Below are positions 8,368 to 18,300 of a DNA stretch of 64,000 bases, one piece after another. Position numbers and translations under genes: made by a program. The stretch's first letter is position 1; every line of letters begins with the position of its first letter. This stretch comes from Elusimicrobiota bacterium (lineage in GTDB: Bacteria > Elusimicrobiota > Elusimicrobia > UBA1565 > UBA9628): NCBI GenBank assembly GCA_016212795.1, contig JACRDT010000005.1, forward strand, positions 62,001 to 126,000, written 5' to 3'. The notes beneath the pieces are model-generated. The model saw nothing but the letters and a program-made list of their open reading frames with translations, ran no database searches and had not been told where the DNA came from.

Positions 8368-8724
8368 ATGACCCAGGCTGAAGCGAGCATGCCGGCCACG
8401 CGAGGCGAACTCCACGCCACAATGAACGCCTTCCGCAGCGAAATGAAGACCCTGGGGGACCGTCTGGACGCGAAGATCGACCGGGCCCAACACAGCCTAG
8501 CCGTTGAAATCGTCAAAACACAGTCGGACGTGGCCGCGATCAAGGCGACCATGTCCACCAAGGACGATGTCAGGAACATCATGGCCGCCATCGAGACTTT
8601 CGCTGGCAAGGCAGAGCGCTACGACCGGACCGCCGTCTTCCACGGCCACTCCCTGACGGACCTCGAAGTCCAGGTCAAGGACCACGAGGGCCGCATCAAG
8701 AAGCTCGAGTCCGGCCGGTCCTGA
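8368..8724 (+). CDS. Small coiled-coil protein, unknown function
   Basis: 118 aa, hydrophilic and largely helical, with heptad-like spacing through LHATMNAFRSEMKTLGD and a C-terminal VKDHEGRIKKLE segment, so a coiled coil is likely. There is no signal peptide or membrane segment. Two in-frame ATGs exist. The first (8359) overlaps the -10 hexamer TAAAAT at 8355-8360, whereas the ATG at 8368 lies 7 nt after it, so I use 8368 and assume a leaderless mRNA. It resembles small helical proteins that bacterial genomes carry in many copies; no function can be assigned. Confidence 0.6.
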   Translation: MTQAEASMPATRGELHATMNAFRSEMKTLGDRLDAKIDRAQHSLAVEIVKTQSDVAAIKATMSTKDDVRNIMAAIETFAGKAERYDRTAVFHGHSLTDLEVQVKDHEGRIKKLESGRS

Positions 8725-8797
8725 CGCTCCGCCCGCTCCCCCGACTCCCCGGTAGGTTCGCGGGGTGCGAGGTCATGGCCTGGGGACGCCTGCGATC

Positions 8798-8838
8798 CCT
8801 GTTGAAGTGAGATGTTTGAACATATCACTTCAACACGG
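8798..8838. repeat. Inverted repeat, GTTGAAGTGA family
   Basis: GTTGAAGTGA (8801-8810) pairs with TCACTTCAAC (8825-8834), and the inner ATGTTT/GAACAT also pairs with one wobble. The flanks CCC/ACACGGG extend it. A near relative is a perfect 42-bp inverted repeat at 36393-36434. It could be an operator, a REP-like element or a small mobile end. Confidence 0.6.
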
Positions 8839-8900
8839 GTTCCAGCCCCCCCGACAGACGACATAATGGAACTTTTTCATGCCGGAATCGTATAGGGATC

Positions 8901-9164
8901 ATGGCAGGGCTCACCAGAGTGTCCGTGGTTCACCGCCGGGCCCTCAACCAAGCCATGCTCCACGCCAGCCGAACGCCTCCAGCCGCCCAAGCCCCTCCTG
9001 GGGTCCTGACAAGGGCCCTTCGTTCGGCGCTGCGCATGAGCCAAGCGCAACTGGCTAGGCGTTGCGGGATCCCCCAGCCTCATCTCGCCCGCCTGGAAGC
9101 CGGGAAGTGCGGCGTGCAGTGGCGGCTACCTATGAATTTTCGGCGCACCCGGCTCGCGAAGTAG
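8901..9164 (+). pseudogene. Truncated XRE-type helix-turn-helix protein
   Basis: 87 codons. The segment ALRMSQAQLARRCGIPQPHLA is the first part of a Cro/C1-type helix-turn-helix, but after LEAGKCGVQWR the frame continues as an unrelated LPMNFRRTRLAK and stops. In complete relatives the fold needs about 25 more residues. This is best read as a frameshifted or 3'-truncated regulator, possibly an antitoxin remnant. The N-terminal 35 residues have no family features and the start is uncertain. Confidence 0.5.
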
Positions 9165-9187
9165 GGCCTTGCCGTCTAAGAAATTGC

Positions 9188-9193
9188 TAGAAT
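9188..9193 (+). promoter_or_regulatory. -10 box for leaderless mutS transcript
   Basis: TAGAAT, then 6 nt (CGATCA), then the mutS ATG at 9200. No Shine-Dalgarno fits in between. Confidence 0.55.
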
Positions 9194-9199
9194 CGATCA

Positions 9200-11907
<2,708 letters not shown>

Positions 11908-11908
<1 letters not shown>

Positions 11909-13671
11909 TGAGCCCTAGGATAAGGCTCCTGAGCCCCTCGGTCTCGAGCCTGATCGCCGCCGGAGAGGTGATCGAGCGCCCGGCGTCCGCCCTCAAGGAG
12001 CTCATCGAGAACTCCCTGGACGCGGGGGCCCGCCGGATATCCGTGGAGGTCGCGGGCGCGGGACGCAAGCTCCTGCGGGTCAGCGACGACGGGCGGGGCA
12101 TGGACCCCGAGGACTGCGCCCTGGCCCTCGAGCGCCACGCCACCAGCAAGATCGCCGGGATCGCCGACCTCGACGCGCTGTCCACCTTCGGCTTTCGCGG
12201 GGAGGCTCTCTTCGCCATCGCTGCGGTCTCCAAGATGACCCTGACGAGCGCGCTCAAGGACGGCAAGAACGGCTGGCGCGTCGAGGCCGAGGCGGGCAAG
12301 GTCACCCGGTCGTCGCCCGCCGCCGCCGCGGCCGGCACCACGGTCGAGATCAGGGACCTCTTCTTCAACACCCCGGCGCGGCTCAAGTTCCTCCGCTCGG
12401 ACTCGTTCGAGACCAGCCGTCTCATCCTCGCCCTGGAAGAGGCGGCCCTGGCCAACCCCGAGGCGGGGTTCTCCTACAAGTCGGAGGGGCGCAAGGCCCT
12501 CTCCTTCGCCCCGGCGGCCTCCCGCGACCCCCTCGAGCGCCGCCGGGAGAGGCTCGCCGCGGTGCTGGGCCGCGAGACCGCCGAGGGCCTGGCCTGCTCG
12601 GCCTTCGAGCGGCCCGGGCTGAAGGCCTGGATCTTCGTCTCGACGCCGGGCAGCCTCGTCCCGACGAGGAGCATCCAGCACTGGCTCGTGAACAAGCGGC
12701 CGGTGCAGTCCCGGGCCCTCCAGCAGGCCCTCTACCGGGCCTTCCGCGACGTCCGCTCCCGGGACCGGCACCCTGTCTGCGTGGCGCACCTCGAGGTCCC
12801 GCCGGACCAGGTGGACGTCAACGTCCACCCCGGCAAGCGCGAGATCCGCTTCAAGCGCGAGAGAGACATCCACGAACTCGTGGTGGACCTGATCGCCCGG
12901 GCCTTGGCCGGGCAACAAAGCCCTCGGAGCGCAAGCTCCGAGGCCTTCTCGATCGTAGCAGAACGACAGCATGCGTATCACCCAGGAAAGGCTACGACCA
13001 AGGACTCCTTCCAGGAGTCCCACCTGGACCTCTGCATGAGACCGGCGGAAACAATCTCAAACCAGCCCGGAACACCGGGCTGGTTTAGACCCCCGTACCG
13101 CTACCTCGGCCAGATCGAGGGGAGCTTCCTCGTCTTCGAGGCCTCCGGCGGACTCTTCGTCCTCGACCAGCACGCGGCCGCCGAGCGCGTCCTCTTCGAG
13201 AGGTACCTCGGCCGGGTGCGCGAAGGCGGCAGGCTCTGCCAGCCCCTGATGCTCCCGCTGCCCGTCGAGCTGGGCGCCTCCCGGCAGAAGCAGCTCCTGG
13301 GCCACAAGGAGCGCCTGGCCGCGCTGGGGTTCGGCATCGAGCCCTTCGGCAAGACCGTCCTGCACGTCGTCAGCGCCCCGGACATCTTCCACAAGGAGGC
13401 CGACCTCAAGGAGATGGTCCTGAGGCTGCTCGACCACCTCGCCGACCCGGGCCACGCCGCCGTCGACGTGGTCCGGGACGCGGCCGCCACGATAGCCTGC
13501 AAGCGCGCGGTCAAGGCCCACGACCTCCTGACCGAGCGCGAAGCCCTGCGCCTGCTCGAGGACCTCAAGGCCTGCGCCAACGGCACCTGCTGCCCGCACG
13601 GCCGGCCCGCCATGATGGCCCTCACCCGCGACGAGCTGGCGCGGCGGTTCGACCGGAGCGGAGCAGTCTGA
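11908..13671 (+). CDS. mutL: DNA mismatch repair endonuclease MutL
   Basis: 587 aa, starting at the ATG that overlaps the mutS stop. The N-terminal GHKL ATPase motifs are clear: ELIENSLDAGA, DDGRGM, STFGFRGEAL. The C-terminal domain has the endonuclease motif DQHAAAERVLFE, matching DQHA-X2-E-X4-E (about 420-431), and CPHGRP (about 562-568), so this MutL should nick DNA itself, as expected where MutH is absent. The linker between the domains (about 335-395) is short and unusually made of three perfect hairpins at the DNA level. Confidence 0.96.
12922..13086. repeat. Three perfect hairpins in the mutL linker
   Basis: CCTCGGAGC/GCTCCGAGG with loop GCAA (12922-12943); GGACTCCT/AGGAGTCC (13002-13020); AAACCAGCCCGG/CCGGGCTGGTTT with loop AACA (13059-13086). 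All lie within 165 bp of coding sequence between the two folded domains of MutL. The intervening DNA is less GC-rich than the rest of the gene. Confidence 0.8.
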
Positions 13672-13687
13672 CCATGGAGCCCCGACG

Positions 13688-14746
13688 ATGACCACCGAAG
13701 CGGAGCAAGTGCTGGCAGTCTATCAAGACCCCGAGACCATCGAGCTCATGGTCATCGAGGACGGCTCGGTCTACATCGAGCGGTCCGGCTCCGAGCTGGA
13801 GGAGCTCCCGTTCAAGGTGCCGCTCCCGGCCCTCGGCGAGTTCCTGCTGCACCTGGTGGGCCCCGCGGAGCGCTTCGGGCCCGAGCGCCCGTACGCCGAC
13901 CTCTCGGCCAAGGACGGCTCGCGCGTGCACGTCGTCGTCTCGCCCCTGACCCGCACCGGGGCGTGCCTGACCATCCGCAAGCGGCCGAACCTCCGCCCCC
14001 CGCTCGAGGAACTCGTCAGCAACGGCTCCATCCCCGGGCGCTGCGCGGACTTCCTGGCCTACGCGACCGAGCGCAAGCAGAACTTCCTCATCGTCGGCGG
14101 CACCAGCTCGGGCAAGACCACCCTGCTCAACGCCCTGGCGTCGCTCTCGGAGGAGAAGGCCCGCATCCTCGTCATCGAGGACACCCCCGAGATCGTGCTC
14201 CCGCAGAAGCACGTCATCTACCTCAAGACCCGCAACCGCGACCCCAAAGGCAACCCCGACGTCACCATCCGGGACCTCGTGGTCAACTCCCTGCGCATGA
14301 GGCCGGACCGCATCATCGTCGGCGAGTGCCGCGGCGCCGAGGCCTTCGACATGCTCTCGGCCATGAACACCGGCCACGACGGCGTCATGGCCACCATCCA
14401 CTCGAACTCGTCGAGGGAAGCCCTCTCCCGCCTCGAGACCCTCTGCCTCATGTCCGGCGTGGACTTCCCGCTCAAAGCCCTGCGCCAGAACATCGCGCAG
14501 GCCCTCGACCTCATCATCGTCATGGCCAGGCTCCCCAGCGGCGTGCGCTCCATCGTGCAGGTCTCCGAGGTCACGGGCATGGAGCAGGACGTCATCACCC
14601 TCGCCGACCTCTTCAAGATGGAGACCCGCCGCACGCCCGGCGGCGTGGAGACCACGCTCAGGGCCACGGGGACCATGCCGAAGTTCTTCGACCAGCTGCG
14701 CAACCAGGGCGTCGAGCCCCCGCTCGATTTCATCAAGAACGATTGA
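13688..14746 (+). CDS. CpaF/TadA-type secretion ATPase
   Basis: 352 aa. Walker A is GGTSSGKTT (about 137-145), followed by ILVIEDTPEI (Asp box) and the VGECRG and ATIHSNSS (His box) segments typical of the CpaF/VirB11/PilT superfamily. The short N-terminal domain and the RPDRIIVGE block favour the CpaF/TadA branch that powers Flp (Tad) pilus assembly. No other tad genes are in the window, so it may serve a system elsewhere or be an orphan. The ATG lies 16 nt after mutL. Confidence 0.85.
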   Translation: MTTEAEQVLAVYQDPETIELMVIEDGSVYIERSGSELEELPFKVPLPALGEFLLHLVGPAERFGPERPYADLSAKDGSRVHVVVSPLTRTGACLTIRKRPNLRPPLEELVSNGSIPGRCADFLAYATERKQNFLIVGGTSSGKTTLLNALASLSEEKARILVIEDTPEIVLPQKHVIYLKTRNRDPKGNPDVTIRDLVVNSLRMRPDRIIVGECRGAEAFDMLSAMNTGHDGVMATIHSNSSREALSRLETLCLMSGVDFPLKALRQNIAQALDLIIVMARLPSGVRSIVQVSEVTGMEQDVITLADLFKMETRRTPGGVETTLRATGTMPKFFDQLRNQGVEPPLDFIKND

Positions 14747-14877
14747 AATCACTCGCCTCCCCCGCGGGGAGGCGAGTAGCGAGGGGGCCGATGCCGTTTC
14801 ATGGGAAGGCATACCCATATAACGGCATCCGCCCCACCCGCTACTCGACCCTCCCGTGGGGAGGGTCGAGTGATTTA
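14747..14877. repeat. Head-to-head pair of hairpin repeats
   Basis: The left copy (minus orientation) has the stem ACTCGCCTCCCC / GGGGAGGCGAGT (14751-14777) followed by GCGAGGGGGCC and GATGCCGTTTCAT. The right copy (plus orientation) has AACGGCATCCGCCCC, a CGCTACTCGACC segment and the stem CCCTCCC/GGGAGGG, ending GAGTGATTT (14877). The pair forms a large inverted repeat and may also end cpaF transcription. The whole 14747-15345 stretch holds no convincing protein gene. Confidence 0.75.
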
Positions 14878-14881
14878 GGTC

Positions 14882-14909
14882 TTGACAAATCAAGTATTCG
14901 GGCTATACT
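14882..14909 (+). promoter_or_regulatory. Strong sigma-70-type promoter of putative RNA gene
   Basis: TTGACA (14882-14887), 16-nt spacer, TATACT (14904-14909). Predicted start near 14916. No reading frame with a plausible start follows; a structured segment does. Confidence 0.7.
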
Positions 14910-14914
14910 ATGGA

Positions 14915-15199
14915 TGCCGGGTAGGTGCCCCGCCCCGAACTCGGCGTTAGCACGCCGAAGCCGCATGCCGGAAGTCGTGGGCGGTCGTCGCAGAGCCGTC
15001 GCCGGACGCAGTCGCCGGTCGTCGTGGCCGCACGTCGTCGCCGAGTGCCGTCGCCGCACGCAGTCGCTGGTCGTCGTGGGTAGTCGCCGTCTGACGTGGC
15101 CGTCAGTCGCACGGCCGAGTTGGGGGCGGATGCCCGGCAAAGTTTGAGGCGCTGAGGCAGTCGATGGAACGACGCTTGCCTGAGCGCCTCGCGCTTTTA
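14915..15199 (+). ncRNA. Putative structured non-coding RNA
   Basis: About 285 nt between a strong promoter and a terminator-like hairpin. The 5' and 3' parts can close on each other: TGCCGGG (14915-14921) with CCCGGCA (15133-15139), and CCGCCCC (14930-14936) with GGGGCGG (15123-15129). A perfect 6-bp hairpin, TCGGCG/CGCCGA, lies at 14941-14958. The middle contains two imperfect copies of a roughly 50-nt unit built on GTCGTCGTGG and CGCAGTCGC. I looked for signatures of tmRNA, RNase P RNA, SRP RNA and 5S rRNA and saw none. Function unknown; a covariance search would settle it. Confidence 0.4.
15147..15199 (+). terminator. Terminator-like hairpin of the putative RNA
   Basis: AGGCGCT (15147-15153) pairs with AGCGCCT (15183-15189), and AGGCA pairs with TGCCT inside it. 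CGCGCTTTTAT follows, giving a short T run. Confidence 0.5.
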
Positions 15200-15249
15200 T
15201 GGGGAGCCCCGCCCTCATTTCCTCCGGCCGGCCCGACCGGCCCGAGACC

Positions 15250-15278
15250 TTGACAGTTTAACATGCCCCTGTTATACT
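15250..15278 (+). promoter_or_regulatory. Sigma-70-type promoter of the SprA-like gene
   Basis: TTGACA (15250-15255), 17-nt spacer, TATACT (15273-15278). It predicts a roughly 60-nt leader before the start codon at 15346. Confidence 0.75.
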
Positions 15279-15345
15279 TCAGACCGTTGCGCGCTCGCGC
15301 GCGCATCCTGCGCCACGCCGGGGGCGAGGGTCTTGCTGCGATCAA

Positions 15346-18300
15346 TTGAGCCCCATTCGCTTCATCCGGCTGTTTCTTTTCGTCTTAATATCCGCGTCCG
15401 CGCGCGATGCGGCGGCGCAATGGTCCGCGCCCTACGACCCTGACTTCCCCGCCGAACCCGCCCGGGAGGCCCGGCCGCCCTCCCCCGCCCCCGCCGCCGC
15501 CCCGCAGGCGCCCGAGGCCGCCCCCGCGGGGGCGGAACCCGCCCCGCCGAGCGTCCGAATGCCCCCTCAGGCCGGGCCCTTCAGCCTCATCGAACGGCCC
15601 GACAAGTCCCTCATCTTCGAGCGCCCGGCCGAGCCCGCGGCCGAGCCCGCCGAGTTCGAGGAGTTCCGCGGCAAACTCAAGCCCTTCGAGTTCTCCCAGG
15701 AGCGGTGGAACAAGGCGCGCTCCGACATCGAGCACGGCGTCGCCCCCTCCGAGGCGCCCCCGTCCGCGCCGGGGCCGGCCCAGGCCCTGGCCGCCCCCGC
15801 CGACCCCGCCCCCAGGCCCCCGCAGCCCGAGGTCGAGCTCCCGACCTACGGCACCAGCCTGTCGGTGACCGGCCGGAAGGTCATCTCGTTCCAGTACTCG
15901 GAGAAGCGCTACATCAATCCCCAGAAGACCAACAACCGGCCCGCCACCAGCGGCATGCTCGACATCACCCAGCAGCTGCAGCTGCGCATGCAGGGCAAGG
16001 TGGGGCCCAAGATCACCGTCAACGTCGACTACGACGACACCAAGACCAACAAGCAGGACATCTCCGTGGTCTACCAGGGCGACCCCAACGAGGTCGTCCA
16101 GAACGTCTCCTTCGGGGACATCGACCTCTCGCTGCCCGCCACCGAGTTCGTCCAGTACAACAAGCAGCTCTTCGGCATCCGGGCGGACGTCAAGTACAAG
16201 GGCCTCAAGGCGTCCGTCATCGGCAGCCGCACCAAAGGCCAGACCAAGATCCTCCATTTCTACGGCAACACCAAGTTCACGTCGGTCGACATCCCCGACA
16301 ACAGCTACATCCGCCGCCAGTACTACGACGTCTCCTTCGGCGACCCCAACCGCCTGCCCATCCAGGCGGGCTCAGAGCGTCTCTTCGTCGCGCAGCAGAC
16401 CCCGGGGGCCCAGATCAACCTCAACGACGTCGACCTGACGGCCGACGACCTGGCGGTCCGCTCGTCGAGCTTCACCGGGCGCTTCTCCCAGATGGTCGCG
16501 GGGACCGACTACTCCATCGACTACGCCAAGGGCATCGTCACGTTCCGCTACCAGCTCCAGCCCCAGCACGTGGTCGCGCTGTCCTACGTCGACGCCGCGG
16601 GCCGGCCGATCGTGTTCCAGAGCACCATCGCCTACAGCGGCGGCAGCGGCCTCTACAAGCTCATCAAGACCCCCGCGGACCTCCCCATCTCGGTGTCCAC
16701 CGAGACCGGCTACAACCGCGAGATCAAGACCTTCTACTCCATCGGCCAGAACCAGATCGTCCGGGACGACGGCCGCGGCAACTTCGTGCTCAAGGTCCTC
16801 GACCCCACCACCCGCAACGAGGTCGGCTCGGCCCTCAACCCCCCGCAGAAATACCCCGACACCATCGAGGTGGACTTCGAGAACGGCAACTTCAGGCTGC
16901 TCCAGCCCTTCTCGGTCGCCAACGACTCGCCGACCGCCCCGGACCCCGACCTCTACGCCCCCACGCCCGTCTCCAAGAGGCTCTTTCGCGTCGAGTACAA
17001 CTACAGGTTCAAGACCTTCTTCCTGGAGCCCAGCATCGTCAACCAGAGCGAGGTCGTCATCCTCGACCGCCAGAAGCTCGTGCGCAACGTCGACTACTTC
17101 ATCGACTACGACGCCGGGTTCGTCACCTTCTTCAACGAGGACCGCATCCGGCCCGACTCCGAGATCTCCATCGCCTACGAGGTCGCCCCGTTCCTGGGGC
17201 TCTCCAACGAGTCCCTCATGGGGTCGCGGGTCTCCTACGACTGGGGCCCGCACGTCTCCATGGGCTCGACTTTGCTCTACCAGTCGGGCATCAAGTCCCC
17301 CACCGTCCCGACGGTCACGGAGCTGGCCCGCAGCCTGCTGACCTACGAGTTCGATACGAAGCTCACCGACATCAAGCTCCTCTCCTTCCTGCGCCTGATC
17401 TCCCTGAAGGCCGAGTTCGCCCAGAGCCGCCAGAACCCGAACCTCAACGACTACGCGATCATCGACAACATGGAGGGCATCAAGCAGGAGGACATGGCCC
17501 CCACCGTGGACACGGCGTGGCGCATCGCCTCCAACCCGCCTCCGGCCGGCCCGGCCGACCCGAGCAAGGTGGACTGGTTCACGGAGGACGTCAAGATCCT
17601 CGACATCAACCCCCGCTCCCAGGCCGGCTCGGAGGAGACCCAGAAAGTGCTCGGCCTCAAGTACGATTTCTCCGATCCCGCCAACACGAACGAGGTCTCC
17701 ATCGTCTTCCCGTTCTCGGTCGCGGGCGAGGACTTCTCCCAGAAGAACATCCTGGAGGTCGTGATGCTCGGCGACGCCTCCGCCAACGAGCTCAACTTCC
17801 ACCTCGGCGGCGTCAACGAGGACGCCGACGCCAACGGGATCCTCGACACCGAGGACACGAACATCGACGGCATCCTCGAGGAGTGGGAGGACACCGGCCA
17901 ATCCTACGCCCCGGCCGGCAAGGCCTCCCGGCACTACGGCGTCCACAACGGCCGCGTCGACACCGAGGACCTCAACAAGAACGGCCGGCTCGACGCCCAG
18001 GATTTCAGCGGCGACGACTTCGGGTACAAGGGGACCGGCGTCAACGCCGCGCTCCACAACGCCACGGACAGCACCGACCACGCCTCCGTCAACTTCGGCC
18101 CCGACAAGTGGCGCACCTTCCAGATCCCGCTCAACATCTCCACCGCGACCGCCAGCCGGTGGACCGCGATCAAGCAGCTCAGGATCTCGGTGCGCAAGAA
18201 GGCGGGCGGGGCGGCCTGCGCGGGCCTCTCCTGCGCCATCAAGTTCGCGCGCATCGCCGTGGTCGGCAACACCTGGCTCAGGGGCCAGGCGGGCGACCCC

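Noticed and set aside
14999..15120. CRISPR-like array in the GTCGTCGTGG repeats
   Set aside because: Only two to three imperfect copies, spacing irregular, no palindromic repeat unit and no cas genes.
14841..15218. 125-codon minus-strand frame across the putative RNA
   Set aside because: Arg/Thr/Pro-rich composition driven by GC-rich repeats, no domain, no start signals; a consensus promoter and terminator fit a plus-strand RNA better.
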